A stretch of DNA of 64,000 nucleotides. It comes from Septoria linicola (taxonomy: Eukaryota > Ascomycota > Dothideomycetes > Mycosphaerellales > Mycosphaerellaceae). Below, piece by piece: positions 1 through 13,900 of the stretch. Position numbers and translations under genes: made by a program. The stretch covers positions 992,001 to 1,056,000 of the forward strand of contig CP099425.1 in the NCBI GenBank assembly GCA_024114885.1, given 5' to 3'. Numbering within the stretch: position 1 is the first letter of the stretch; each line of letters begins with the position of its first letter. The notes below the pieces were generated by a model that was not told where the DNA came from, ran no database searches, and saw only the letters and a program-made list of their open reading frames with translations.

Positions 1-480
1 TTCGCCTATCTTACTTATTACTACTATATATATAGTTAGTATATACTTCAAGTCCTTGAAAAACTTATAGGCTTCTCTAACTCTAACGTTCTTAAAAGTA
101 TCGCTATAAGTCTATTTATCTAAGCCGCTATCGACTCGTATATAATAAGTACGCCTCTATAGCCGACCTAAGATTATATTAGAGGTTAGTATATCGTAGG
201 TATAAAAGATTACGCCTACTATACGCTCTACTCCTATAGAGTCTATAAGCCGTACGCGTATATAGTATACGCTATAATAATACTCTAATTCTCTAGTAAA
301 TAAAGTAGCTAGAGGTAAGGTAGTATTAGTTCGAGCTATAATACTATATTATAAGACAAAGGATCTTAATACTACGTTAATATTAGTAGTATTATTAAGA
401 AGGAATTAGGCTAGCTTAAGCCTATCCTACGCCTTAACTACGCTCTCTAGGTAAGTCGTATTTACGACTTATATAGAAAG
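1..480 (-). pseudogene. Aspartyl protease-like region of element X (RIP-degraded)
   Basis: The minus-strand frame contains a hydrophobic stretch LIDSIGVERIVGVIFYTYD followed by DILTSNIILGRL. This resembles the second half of a retropepsin, where the pattern yDiilGmdWL is usual. It follows gag in the expected order and continues toward the left edge. Several former Gln/Trp codons are now stops. Identification is by pattern only and the catalytic Asp triplet is not cleanly visible. Confidence 0.45.
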
Positions 481-679
481 GTATATATTACTACTAAGTT
501 CGGTATCTAGAGATCGTAGTCCTTTTCTAATACCTTCTCTTTTTTAGCGTCTCTATAGTAACCTTATATACTAACAGCTTCTTACTATCGTCTTAGGCGC
601 TTTAGTTAGAGTAGATAGAATTAGTACTAATATACCTCTTCTACTTATAGCTATAGTATTCTCAATACTTATAGCCTAT

Positions 680-1660
680 AATAGAGCGAGTAGAACCTTT
701 ATCGCTAGAGCGACGCGTACTATTTCCCTCTAAACTATCGTCGCGTCTACGCGTAAGAGTATCGCTCTCTATACGCTTACGCTTCGAGTACGTATCGCGC
801 TCGCGGTCTCTATTACTCTAGCTTCTACTCTAGTTATATCGTATAAGAATTACCTTATCGGCTTACTCTAGGCGCCTTACTAACGTAACTAAATTAGCGC
901 GCTTACTAGGTATAGTATAATTCTTAATAATCTCTCGTCGAAGCGCTAGCTTTAACTTTATAAGAAGCTAGCGTACTAGCTACGCTTCGCTATAGTCGCC
1001 TAGTTAAGACTCTAAGTAGCCTAGCTCTATAGCGAACTAACGTACCTCTTAGCCCTTACCCTATTAGGCCTTCTTATACTCGACTATTATAAGGATCGTA
1101 TAATTTACCTAATCTCTAATAACGTTATAGATAAAGCGCTTAAACTTAGTCTAAGTATAGTCTAGAAGTATTATCTTAGAATGTTCGTTATACTAGGTCT
1201 TTTACGCCTTACCTACGAGCTATATAATACTATATAGGACCTTCGAATCCTCTATAATAAACTCTTATAGACTATTAAGGAAGATTACTTTAAGACTACG
1301 AATAAACTCTCTCGCCTCTTAGACTATCTCGCCTTAGAAAGTATAAGGTTCTCTAACTTTAAGACCTTTATATCGCGTATACGACGCGCTATCGTAAAGT
1401 ATACTACTTATAATACTAGTAGTAGCGTCGTCTTTAAGATCGCTAATATCGAGAGTACTAGGAGTACTCGAGAATAAAGATTCTAACTCTATAAGGAGCC
1501 GATTATTCTCTCGTCGTAGAGCGCGTACTTCTAAGTAACGACGTAGTTCCTAGTTCTTAGCTTTAAGCTATATACGCTCTATATACGTACTATCTTTAGT
1601 TATACTAGTAGACTTCTACTCCTAAACCTTATTAGTATCTATAGAATTATCTTAATCGTC
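680..1660 (-). pseudogene. Retrotransposon gag of element X (RIP-degraded)
   Basis: Translating the minus strand through its TAG/TAA codons gives a gag-type protein. It starts with a basic, coiled-coil-like N-terminus (ELRRYLEVRALRRENNRLL near 1530-1590). The retrotransposon-gag core follows, with the pattern YNEHSK, KFKRFIYNVIRD, LGYLESQLGDYSEAQL and LIKLKLALRREI, and then a stretch of alternating Arg, Asp, Ser and Lys. This order matches the capsid region of fungal Ty3/Gypsy gag proteins. There is no intact start codon and many former Gln or Trp codons are stops, so it cannot be expressed. The family assignment comes from my reading of the motifs, not from an alignment. Confidence 0.7.
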
Positions 1661-3327
1661 TACTTCGCCTATTACGAGCTCTAGCGGCGCCGTGCCTACG
1701 TTACGTCGAGAAGCTATAGGCCTCTATAGATTACTACTCTTAGAAGAAGAAGAATTAGAATTATAAAAGAGGTATATAGTAATATATAGAGCGCTCTCTT
1801 AATAAGACTATTAGGATATTATAAGACTAATTCTTACCTCCTTTTAGATATATATATATACTATAATTATACTATACGCTAAGCCTACGAGCCTAAGGCG
1901 GGTCTAACCTTGACCTTACCTAGCTCTTATACTATCTTAGCGCCTATAATACTCCTTTTATAATATATATACTACTTTAAGACGATCTAGAAACATTAGT
2001 AGTAAGCTACTATTATAAGCTATTATATATAAGAGGCGCGACTCTACTATTATATATAATATATAATTAACTAAAGACCTATTATAGGTACTTAGTAATA
2101 GTAGTAGTAGTAGTACTTAAAGAAAGAAATAAACTTAAGTAGAAGATTTAGTTATATTACCTATACCTAATAATAATAACGATCTTATAATAGATATCTA
2201 CTTATCTAATTACGTACTTATCTTAGTTATAATATAATAGCCTTACTCTATAATATAATAATAATAAAATTAATAGAGATTCTTATCTTTACTTTCTTTA
2301 AAGGCTCTCGCCTATAGAGTATATCTCTAAAATAGTAGTAAGGTAAAGGCCTACCTATATACCGTACTTAGTAGCTTTAGTATAAAAGTAAGGTAGTAGT
2401 TCGTTTCTAAGATAGTAATATTTACTCTACTTAATTAATTTAATATCCTATAGTCCTAGTATAGGCTCTTAGTCCTAGAGCTACTAGTTTAAGCTCGTTA
2501 CTACTAGTTAATATACGTATTATAAGACTATTACTCTCTAAATAGGTCTTGTTCTATAATAGCTACTCTTATATCTACCTAGAAGGTTAGTATTAGGGTA
2601 GTTATTATCTATTAATAGAGCCGAAGGTAGAGCTATCTCTTCTCTCTTATACTAGGACTAGAAGCGTAGAAGGTAGAAGATAGCCTTAAAGCGAGAACTA
2701 ATATACTATAAATATTAATAAGAGGCCTAAAGGAGCCTACGTAAGAGGCGACTTAAAGGGCTATAATAACGTAGAAGCCTCTAGAATATAGATATCGCTC
2801 TAACTCGGAAAAGTTATAAACCTCTAGTACCTCTTAGTACAGATCTATTTAGTAATTATCGTATAGATAGTAAGGTAACTTACTATATTAGAGATTTACT
2901 TAGGGTCTCTATACCTATAATAGTCTTCGATTAGACTCTAGTTTAGCGTAAAAACGCTCTTGTTTAGATAGCGTAGAGGCTATAGGGTAGGCCGGACCTA
3001 TCTAGGTAATCTCGTATCCTCTAGTATATAGATCGCTTAGAATAAGCCCTAGTATAGCGTTAGACGCTAATCGTTTAGCTAAGGACACTAATTACGTCTA
3101 AGGCTCTAGACCTAGTATATAGTATAGGCTAACGTAATATTATACTACTATAGTTATATAGCGAATTATCTAAATAAGTAAGATAGACGCGCCTAGCTAT
3201 AAATAGTCGAACTATACGATACGATATACCTTCGCTTATTAGGTATAATTAATATAGCTCTAGTATTATAAAGAAAAGTTTAACGTTTACCTTCTAATAG
3301 CTAATAAATTTAGACTCTTGTTTTTTT

Positions 3328-3352
3328 TAGTTATCGTTTTAAACGATAACTA
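3328..3352. repeat. 25-bp perfect palindrome in the leader of Gypsy A
   Basis: Arms tagttatcgttt and its exact reverse complement flank a single central t. It lies 992 bp from the LTR start and before gag. The same palindrome is present in copies B and C. Four bases before it is a T-run. A second, smaller inverted repeat (agagtat ... atactct) lies about 30 bp downstream. Role unknown. Confidence 0.9.
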
Positions 3353-3699
3353 TATTTTATTTAAAACCTTAATTAAGGAGAGTATAATATACTCTTAGAA
3401 TATCTTCGAACGAGCTCTATAAGTAAATTAGTATCTACTAGCTAGCCTATAATACTAGATAGTAGCTTATCTAACTAGCTTAATAAGTAAATTCGAAGAT
3501 CTCTAGTAAAGCTACTATCTACTTTTACTTTATTCTCTCTACTAGATAACGATATATCTATAGAAGCTAAGGACTAAGGAGGTAATAACTTTAACCCTAA
3601 CGCTAATATCTTTTAAGGACCGAACTTAGAAGGTAGACTATCTATAGCGTAGTTCTAGCTACTTATAGAGACTATCTAAGTAACCTAAAGCTAGAAGGT

Positions 3700-6600
3700 A
3701 ATTATCGCTTAGGTTCTACTACTACCTAGCTTAGACTAGAATCTCTTCTTTAATAGAGAGAACGTAACCGAGTATATTAAGCGTTTTAAAGTACTATATA
3801 GGAACTACGCTATTCTACTTATTAATAATAATAAATAGCTTTACGAGAAGTTACTTACTTAGGTTATAGTTATCTAACGTAGACGATACTAGCGCCTTAA
3901 TAGTTTCTATAATCGAAACTATACTAAGTTTAAGAAGTTAATTATTAAGGAATACTAAAAGTACGATAATATATATATACTTAGAAACCGCTACTATATA
4001 GAGAACCTTTATAAGGTCGACCGTAGCGAGGATAATAATCTCTTAGAGTACTTAAAGTAGTTTATACTCTACTCTAATACTATACCTACTTCGTATATAG
4101 ACGAGCGTTCTCGTACTCTTCTATTCGTATAAGGCCTTCTATTTCGTTTTAGTAAAAGACTCTAGGCCTATCTTAGGTTAGACCTTAATAATAGTAACTT
4201 AGATTATAGTAAGCTCTTAAAGATAGCCTAGCGTTAGATTAATAGTAATAAGGACTTTAAATTAGAAGTATATAACGAAGGTAGTAGAGACGTCTAGTAG
4301 TTATACGAAGTAGTAAAGAAGTCCGCTCTAAGATTAAACTCTAAGCTTAAGGCTAGAGAAATAGTAGTCTATAAAAGCTATAAACTAGTAAGCGTCGATA
4401 ATATTACTACTAGTATATAAGACCTCGTAATTACTACGATTCGTCGACTCGAAGAGAGAGGCCTATAGCTACTACGCTTATCGATAGGATAGTAGGCGAA
4501 GTCTTACGCTCACGACTATCTATATATTCTAAGGCCTACTTATAGCTAGGAGATTTTAATTAACTTAGCTACGATAGATAATAGGTTAATAATTAAGGCC
4601 TACGTAACGATCGCTCTAAAGATTTTAGGTTATTAGATATATAGGCTTGAAGGCTATATAGCTATAAACTACGAGTATCTATAGTAGTTCGAGACTAAGA
4701 GCTTAATATATAGAGATCTAAAGACTAGTATTATATATTATAGAACGCCTCGCCTAGGTATAGAAAAGATATAGTACTACTAGGATAAGGAACTATTAAA
4801 GCTGTTTATATTAATAGAAGTATTAGAGTAGCGCTATAGAAAGATTAATCTTGAAAATATAGATCGTTTATTAACGCTAAGAGCGAGCTAGTAGAGGATA
4901 GCGAATAAGGTAGCTAGTATCGATAGTTCTATTTATATTAGCTAAGTCGCTTCTATTATATAGGAAGAATAGGACGATCTAATTAGCGCCTACGTAGCTA
5001 GAGATAGCGTAAAGATAAAACGGAACCTAAATCCTTCTCGTCTAGTTAGAAGATAGCTAATAAGAGTATAGAAGCGGATTATAACTTAGGCCGTAGCTAT
5101 AAGAACTCGCGCTTATTATTACTCTTATATTAAGGAGGTTAAAGATAAAAACTAGCTAGCTCCTTACCTTACGGATATAGGAGAGTTAAAGGATTCTTAA
5201 ACTTAGAGATATAATAACGATAAGGTCGAGGATAAATAGATATACGACTACCTAAATAGGTTACTAGTCCTAGTCGCTCCTACGTATACTTAAAAGCGAA
5301 AGAAAGCTAAGAAGCCTTTAAAGACCAAGCGTATAGATAACTACCTTCGAGCTATATACGCTAATAATAACGCTAATATCTTCTAGATAGATAAAATACT
5401 CGAATCTAAGGTCTAATTAAGCTTAGTAGAGATTATTCTCTATAGCGAGTAGGCGTCGTATTCTTTATAGAGTCGTGTTCTAAACGATACGGATCTACGT
5501 AAGAAGCTTAATAAGCTCTATATAAAGAAGCGTATAAATAGAGGTAGCGAAGCTAAGATTAGCGTATATTCCTTACTATCTAAAGCCTTTAGTAAGTAGG
5601 TAGAGAAGGAGCTAATAAAAGCTGTTTTAGCGACTAATATTAAGGCCTTCTAGGCTACTACTATAGCGATTAATAAAGTAAAACCTAGGCCTACTTCTAA
5701 GCTTTATAAGTAGACTAATAATATCCTTCTATTATTTAATAATATCTATTAGATTATTCTAAGTATCTACGTACCTACGAAGTACGGACCTCGAATAATA
5801 GCTTATAAGTCTTTAATCGATAAGGAGGCTAAGTTAATAATTATACCGATCGAATATGTTCGAAAGCTTTAAGTCGATATAACCCTTCTTAGTAATATTA
5901 CTATAGAAGGAGTTAGAGGTAAGGTTACTTTTATTAGATACTACCTAGAGATATTAATCGATACCTTTAGCGTAAGAGTTACTATACTATTTCTAGTCTT
6001 ACTAGCGAACGGCTCGATCTTACTTAGCTAGCTATAAGCGTAGCGAGTACGCCTAGCTTCTAAGAACTACGATAATAGCTCGTAGAAAAGCTTAATTAGT
6101 ACTCTAGATAGCTATATTATTCTATTTACTAGCTTTAATAGCTATAGTAATATACGAACTATAGACTAGGTACTAGGAAAAGCTAGAGTACTAAGGAACT
6201 AGCTCTAGTCGACGGTACGAGTTTAGTAGAGGCTCTAATACGTATATCGTATTAAGATTCTATAGACGTTAGTATCCGAACTCTAACTTTTAGTAATTAC
6301 TAGCTAAAGAATATAGAGTATACTATCGAGGACTCTAGATTATATATTAGTAAGGAGTAGAGAAAGGGATTATAAGCTTTTTAAGCTTCTACTACTCTTT
6401 CCGTATAAGGTTTAATAGTTAGAGGTAAAAACTCTACTTAGAAAGGTTAGCTAGTAGAACGTTCCGTAGTTACCTTTTTAAACGATAATTACGTTATACC
6501 TCCTATACTATACTTTAAACTATACTAGTAAGATAGATAGATAAGCGATTAGTACTAGTATTCGTTTATAGTTACTAATAGCTCTAAACTCCTAGAGAAT

Positions 6601-9600
6601 TAAGTCTTTAACTATCTTATATAGTAGTTATTATATATAAAGGTAATTTACTTTAGGGACTATTTTATAGTAGACTTAATTAGATAAAGTACCTCTCTAC
6701 GATAGTAGCTCGAACTATTAAGACGGATTAATTATAGCTAGACTTAAATATAGTATAACTATCTCGTAGTAGTAGCTATCGAAGGTAATATTACTAAATT
6801 CAGCTAAAATAGTCGACTTAAGAAGCTTCTATTAGCTACTAGCGAAGCCGAACTAGCTTATACTAGCGAGCGAGACTTATACTAGGGTATTAGGTATAGT
6901 TTTAAAGATACTATACTAGTATCTTAATCGAGCTAGAGTTTAAATTATAGAGGCGAATACTTAATAATTACCTATAGGAAGCTTAGAGAGGCGGAGCTAG
7001 CTATCTAAGAACCTAGACCCTACGACGAGGTTATTTCTAATAAAGTAGACGACGAGCTTAGTAAGGAGACGTACGTTATCTTAGCCGCTATTAATATAGT
7101 AGTAGAGAAAGCTCGTAATAAAGAAGCTATAGAGTAGTAGAAGCTAGATAATTATATTAGCGCCTATACTCTTTATAAGCGAGTTACTAATAAGATTAAA
7201 CTAGTAAATATAGATATTACTATAACTAACGGCTTAAACCCTAGTAGGTTAAAGGACTAGCGATAGACTTATATTAAGAAGGAAGTAGCTATACTACCTA
7301 GTACTAGACCTTATAATAGTAAGTACTTAACTAAGAGGTTCTTATCGATCGAGCCTAGATTACGCCTTATACCTAAATAGCTTATAAAGTTTAAACCTAG
7401 TATAGAACTACTACTAAAGGAGCTAGATTTATTATACTATATACTAAGGAACCGAGAAGCTACCTTTACGTAGGACTTTACGTATTTAGGCCGAATTAAT
7501 CCTAATATTACTCTACTATAGAAGATCTAGATAATTCCTTACGAGCTATAGTAGTATCTAGGCTTTAAGCTAAACCTATCTCTATAGTATATCGTAGAAG
7601 ATATACTAAGATAACGAATCTAAGCTAGAACTCTTAAGCTATACTACGGTACCTATCGAAATCCGTACTTCCTTATTAGTAAGAAGATAGAGGTAGGAAA
7701 GCCTAAGAAGTATTAGTTAATTAATATAGCTTAGAAGTTTAATTAAGTTACTATAAGAGATTCGAACTTACTACTCGACGCTAAGGGTTTCTCTAAGGAC
7801 TTTACTAGTTACGCGCTAGCCTCGTTAGTTAATATCTTCTCTAGATATAACTAAATCCTACTTAATAAATTATATAGAGACCTTATAGGCTTCGATTTAC
7901 TATTAGGTTTATTATAGTAGATAATATTACTATAAGGAGCTACGAATTCTATTACCTAGTTCGTTCGTATTATTAATCAAGTACTTATAGAGTATATCTC
8001 GTATAAGGTACGGCCGTTTCTTAATAATATTAGTATTAAAGAGCCTAAGACGAAGTATAATAATAAAAAGGTTAAACCTAGCCTCTACTATTACGTTATT
8101 AAATATATTATAGCTATAGACGACGTTCTCTATAATATAGAACGAGCTAATATAACTATAGCTTTTAATAAGTTATAGCTTTATTACGAATAGTTAGCGA
8201 TCGTCGATTACCTTACTAGTATTAATAGCTACTATCTAGACTTCGTAAGAGTAGCGAAGATTAAGAAATAGCCGACTCTAGAGAATTAGAAGAAGGTTTA
8301 AACCTTCCTTAGCGTAGTTACGTACTACCGCGTCTAGATTAAAAGTTTTACGATTATCCTTACTCTACTATTTAGACTCTTATAGAAGGATACTAAGTTT
8401 TAATAGACTACTAAATACTAACTAGCTAAAGATATCGTCTTAAAGGTACTAGTTTCAGCCCTAGCTCTAGTTACTCTTAATTATAGAGAAGAGATAGGAC
8501 TTATTATCGTAGGTATAGATTCGAGTAGTAAAGGTTAGAGATATACGCTTTCCTAATATAATCGAGACGAGCTACTTCTCTACTATCTAGTTCGATATAA
8601 GTCCGGCCTATTTAACCTAGTAGAAGTTAAGTACGATACTAGAAAGCGCGAATACCTTAGTATACTAAAGGTATTAAAGAAGCTAAAACTATAGCTATTC
8701 GGAGTATACTTCTAACTAGAGATTAATATAAATACCCTCGTTTACTAGCTTAATAAAACTATCTCTAATTTACTAAATATAGTAATAACGCGCTAGCTAG
8801 TATAGATCTACCTCTTCGACTTTAACGTTATATATATTCCTAGTAAGAAGTATATAGCTCTAGATTCGCTATCGAGGAAACCTATTACGCCTAAAGATAT
8901 AGAAGCTATAGAATAAGAAGAAGACGTAGATCTAATAATTAACGAGTAATTCTTTAATATCTTTTACGTTAACGCTTTCTCTATATAGATAATTTAGAGT
9001 AAGCTACCTACGATTAATAGAATCTACTCTTAAGAGTTAATAAATATCGCTTTCGTACTTATATATATATAAAGACCTAAGAGAGTTTCTAATAATAAAT
9101 ATAAGTAGTTAAGGAAGAAGTATCGGCTATTTTATATTAAGAATAACTAGCTCTAGCGCTAAGAACGAGTAGCTAGGCCTCTATAGCGAGTTATCGATAA
9201 ACCTAAAGCGTAAGCTCGTATTATTAAGGTATACTACTATAAGAACGGTTACTATAGCGCTAAATAGACGTATAATCTTATCTAGAAACGATAGTAGTAG
9301 GATAGAGTCTAGGCTTAAATCTCGCTCGCTATTTAGTAATATACTATTTATAGTCTTTAGTATAGACGATAGGTACCTAGAGAACTATAAATCCTACTCT
9401 AAGTTATAGTCGGCTAGAGGTAGTATATCGATAGCTTATATATCTTAAAGAACTATTCGTTAATAGTTATACGCGAATCTCTATTACGCTAGCTAGAAGT
9501 ATATATATTCTAGTACCTAATAAAGAGTATCTCCTTAGTATAGATAGTAAGGTTTATATAGGAAGAGATCTTTTACTAGTAGGGTACCGCTATAGAAGTT

Positions 9601-9851
9601 ATCTTCGATAACTATAAGACTAACCTTAGTAACGTAGAGAAGCTACTACTATCGTATAGTATTAAACGTATTAATATTTCGCTATACTACTTTTAGTCTA
9701 ACGCTATCGTTAAAGTCGGCTATAAGACAATATTAGACGCTTACTTAAAACTCTCTAATAGTAGCCTTTATACGATTTAGGACTATATTCTAGTAGTTCT
9801 ATAGGTAGAGAGAACGATAATAGTCTCTACTACCGGCCTAATACTATTAGA
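3700..9851 (+). pseudogene. Gag-pol of Gypsy copy A (RIP-degraded)
   Basis: Read through TAG/TAA codons, the plus strand gives gag (about 3.7-5.7 kb), a retropepsin-like stretch near 5813 (SLIDKEAKLIIIPIEYVRKL), and reverse transcriptase at about 7.4-8.4 kb. The RT carries the fungal Gypsy motifs KKYRLINIAQKFNQVTIRD and LLQGATNSITQFVRI. RNase H follows at about 8.45-8.9 kb (IIVGIDSSSKGQRY, then LVTRQLV-type and DSLSRKP motifs), then the integrase core from about 9.35 kb (IRESLLRQLEV and ISLYYFQSNAIVKVGYKTI, the relic of SpYHPQaNG.vErgH). The catalytic YxDD and many Trp/Gln codons are mutated. The frame is cut at 9851 within integrase. Confidence 0.85.
6467..6491. repeat. Degenerate copy of the 25-bp palindrome inside gag-pol of Gypsy A
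   Basis: This site matches the leader palindrome at 22 of 25 positions and keeps its dyad symmetry, but sits within the reading frame between protease and reverse transcriptase. Copy B has the equivalent at 18978-19002, and copy C has one near 31650. Confidence 0.6.
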
Positions 9852-10315
9852 TATTAAAAGTAGAGAGCGTTTTATATACTATATAATATTAAGGAGGGTA
9901 TAGCGTAGTAAAGAAGAATAGAGGATTAATCTTGAACTAACTTATATATATAGTATAGTAGTAATATACTAGGAACTAAATACAAAGTTAATTAAGTTAG
10001 TTATCTAAGAAGAGAAGAAAGAGAAGTAAGATATACCTCTTACTAAGCCTTAGGTAGATACCTTAGGTATCTAGAACTATACTTAAATGTCTATATCTAG
10101 ACTAACTATCTAGGATATATTCTTAATACTCCTACTTATACTATATAGTTAGATCTTTCTATAGATTATCTATAATACTTAAGTACTAGCTCTAATCTTA
10201 ATTAGTTATTAAGTACTTACTTTTTAGACTAATAACTAGATAGTACTAACTATTAATCTAACAAACTTTCTATACTACTATCTCCTATAAAAAGGTAAAA
10301 GAAATACCTTCTATA
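9852..10315 (-). repeat. Putative 3' LTR of Copia copy 1
   Basis: The outer edge is fixed by comparison with copy 2, where the same sequence begins abruptly at 31829. The inner edge is inferred from tata followed by the pyrimidine run ttcttcctctctt (10320 onward), which would be the polypurine tract on the minus strand. There is no 5' LTR in the window to confirm the length. TG...CA ends would be expected and appear as TA...TA after RIP. Confidence 0.5.
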
Positions 10316-10999
10316 AGATCTTCTTCCTCTCTTATATAAGAGTAGATTGTTTAGGATATAGACTATCTAGTAAGTTACTTCTATCCTTTCTTATAGCTAA
10401 TTCTAATAGCTCTCTAGATTCCTTATAGCCTAGTCCTCTACTTAGTTATATTCTATATAGCTTCTTAGTTCTCTAATAGCCTTTAGGGTATACTATTCTT
10501 AGCTATAGAGATCTTATATTAAGCTAGGGAGTAGAGTAACTATATACTAGTAGTAGAGATAATAGCTACTATAGAGGAGGTCTTTAATATTAACTAGTAC
10601 TTAGCCTTAGAGGGTATCTAGTTTAGCTAGGTACTATATAGTAATATTATAGTTAGTAATAGGTCTAATATTAGTAAAAGTATTTAGGACTTTATAAAGT
10701 CTAACTAAAGAGGAGTTAAGTAACTAAAATCTTTCTTTTAGACTCCTTTTAATTTAACTCTAAAGCTTAGAGTTATCTTTTATATATCTCTTATATAAGG
10801 TAGAGCTACCTTATAAACTTCTAAAACTATAGTCTATTCTTTAGCTTAGTAAGACTATCTACTACTATCTCTTTTATATTTATATATTCTATAGAGATAA
10901 GTCTATTCTACTAGAGCTTTCTTATAGTATTATATAAGATATTAATATATTTAGACTTATTATAAATATATAAGTCCTTAACTAGAGTAAGAGTAGCTT

Positions 11000-13900
11000 A
11001 GTTATTACCTTTTAGCTAAATTAGCCTAATTCTAGTAATAGTTTCCTAGTTACTAAGGATCCTTAGTTAGTAAAAATATTCTCCTACTAACTCTAGGTAT
11101 CTAAGCTCTCTTAAAAGAGTACTAAGGAACTATAACTATTTTATATATACTCCTATAGCTATATATTTAGCTTCTATTATAGATATAGCTATAGATTTCT
11201 ACTTCTTACTTATCTAGAAGATTAGTATACTATAAAGGAAGAAGATATATCTAAGGATTAAGACTCTATTAGTCTTGTCTATTATATAGTTAGAGTCTAT
11301 ATATCTAGTAAGACAGCCTTAACTATTTCTTAAGTATCTTAAACTAAGGTCTAGGTTTAATCTTAGGTATCTAGTTAGCTTCTTTAGAGCCTTTATATAT
11401 CCTACTATTAGATTACTAATATAGGAGCTTAATCTTCTAAAAGTAAATAAAATATCTAGTCTTATAATAGTTATAAGCTATATCTATATTCTAATAATAG
11501 ATTAGTACTCCTATTTATTATACCTTTTATTATTTAGTCTAGTAAGCTTTAGACTTTTATAGCTATCTATTAGTAAAAGAGTTAGTAATATAGTTTCTTA
11601 GCCTATTCCTATCTTAGCTAGGTTCTCTTAGATATAATGTTTCTAGTTAAGTTTTAGCTAGCCTTACTATCTATTTCTTATTAGTCTTATTCTAAGAATC
11701 TTGTCTAGCTCTCTAAGATCTTTAATCTTAAAGACCTTACTAAGTTAGTCTTTAAACTAGAGGATATCTTCTAGTCTCTCTATAGTAATAGGTATATTAT
11801 TAATATAGATTAGGATTATTAGGTCTTTCCTTTTCTTATAGATTAGAAGATATAGGTCTACTTCTAATTGTCTAAATCCTATTCCTTTTAGCTTTAATAT
11901 ATATAGCTAATTCTAGTCTCTTATAGCTTACTTTAGCCTATAGAGACTCCTTAGAACTTATAAGACTATACTAGTTAGTAGGTTAATACCTAGTAGTAGG
12001 ATTATATAGATATCCTTATATAGGGTACTCTCTATAAATATATTATTTATATCTACTTAGTATAGAACTAGGTCCTTCTTATAGACTATAGCTATAAATC
12101 CTCTTAGAGTATCCTACTTAACTATAAGAGTAAAAGTTTCTATATAGTTTACTCTATACTTTTAGGAGAACCTTCTTATAACTAGTCTTACCTTAAACTT
12201 TTTAATAGCTCTACTAAGCTTTTTTTTAATATTAAAGACCTATCTTAAGGTAACTAAGTTAGCCTTTTTTAGTAGGACTACTATAGTCTAGGTATTATTA
12301 CTTATAAGTATATCTAGCTCTTTCTAAATAGCTTCTTACTAGAGATAACTCTACTTAGGATTACTTACTACTTCCTTATAGTTCTTTAAGATTAGAACCT
12401 CCTATTTATATATTCCTACTTCTTTAGTAGTAGAGAATATAATCTCTTTAACTTCCTCTAAGAATTCTAAGTCCTATAGGATATCTAGGTTAATAGAGTT
12501 TATAGCTAAGAAGAAAGTCTAATACTCTAGGAGTATTTCTTTATCTAGCTAACTATTCTAATCTAGCTTAAGCCTAATTAGCTTTAGCTTTTAGTTAAAT
12601 CTATTAAGTTCTTAGGATACTTTCCTCTTTCTAAAAGTTTACTTTAGAGCTATCTACTTATAATCTATCTCTATAGTTTCTTAAATAGAATTCTTAGATT
12701 CTTTTTTAACTTTCTTTTAGTCTAGGAATTTTCTATACTCTCCTATATCTTCTAGTAGAGGTAGAAGTTATATAAAAAGTTTCTTTTTTTCCTAAACCTA
12801 TACTAATAGCTAAAGAAGAGGAGGCTTCTACTAGCTTAGACTAGGAGTACCTAGGGTACTTTTACTAGCTTATAGAGTAGGCTAGCTAATAGTTCTTAGC
12901 CTTCTAATAGGTCTTTTTTCTAGAGCTAAACTAGAGAGATTCTTAATCTTAATATTTAAGTCTAATTCTCTACCTAGCTTATCTTTAAAGAAGATTATAT
13001 TAGTATACTACTTAATAGCCTTTATATCTAGCTCCTAGAACTTCTATACCTTTACTATATTATTATAGTATCTAATAAATATAGTATCTTTTCCTCTATT
13101 TATTAGTTTATTACTTCTTACCTACTAAGGCTATACTCTTATATCTATATATACTATAGCTCTATATCTCTATACTTTAAGGTAGGAGACTATTAGTTTA
13201 ATCCTATTAAAAGCTTTATTAGATAAGAGCTTAAATCTCTTAATATTAGGTCTATTTAGGAGCTTGTTCCTTATATATATCTATACTTTAAGAGCTTCTA
13301 GCTAAAACTTAATAGGTATCTTACTTTCTTTAAGTATTACTCTAATAGAGGCCTCTAATATTTAGATAGATCTCTTAACTACTCTATTCTAGAGTAAATT
13401 ATAGGCTTTAGTTAGCTTAAAAGTAATTCTAAAGTCCTTCTTCTACTATTTAATTAAAGTAGTAATCTCTCTAGTATTATTAGCTCTTATAGACTTAAGG
13501 AGTACTACTAACTACCTTTCTACCTTAATCCTCTAGTTCTAAAGAGTAGTTAGTATATCTAATCTAGCTTTAAGTAGAAATACTTATTTCTTTCTTAAGA
13601 AATTATTAATAATCTTAAGCTACTATATAAAACCTTTTACTAATAATAGTAATAGTCTATAAATATCTACTAATATAAGAGCTAATCTTTTAGGTCTTCT
13701 TTTAATAGACTTACCTAGGTATTTCTTTATTTTACCTATTATATAGATTCTATATTTATACTCTTCCTAGTTAGGAATTAGAATTCTTTCCTTTAGGTTA
13801 GTAACTTTATAAAAGTTTAAGAGTAACTCTTTTCTAAAGTATATAAATCTTCTATACTATAGCTTCTACTATTTTAGATCCTTCTTTAATAGAGTAGTAT

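Larger units (their letters stand above)
1..2335 (-). mobile_element. Ty3/Gypsy-like element X, 5' part, truncated by the window edge
   Basis: Read on the minus strand, this piece holds the leader, gag and protease regions of an LTR retrotransposon; pol would lie to the left, outside the window. It is a different family from Gypsy copies A-C. Its right-hand part (about 1700-2335) has no recognisable protein and should contain the leader and possibly part of the 5' LTR, but no second LTR is available for comparison. Gypsy copy A begins directly at 2336 and appears to have inserted here; the five bases before it are aatag. Confidence 0.7.
2336..9851 (+). mobile_element. Ty3/Gypsy LTR retrotransposon, copy A (3' end lost to Copia copy 1)
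   Basis: The copy begins with tagtaaggtaaaggcctacc, probably the LTR start with its TG mutated to TA; the same start occurs at 14850 and 27752. About 0.97 kb of LTR/leader is followed by a 25-bp palindrome, a long gag region, protease, reverse transcriptase, RNase H and integrase on the plus strand. The element is interrupted inside integrase at 9851 by Copia copy 1, and its own 3' part is not seen again in the window. Differences between copies A, B and C are mostly C/T and G/A transitions, as expected of RIP. Confidence 0.88.
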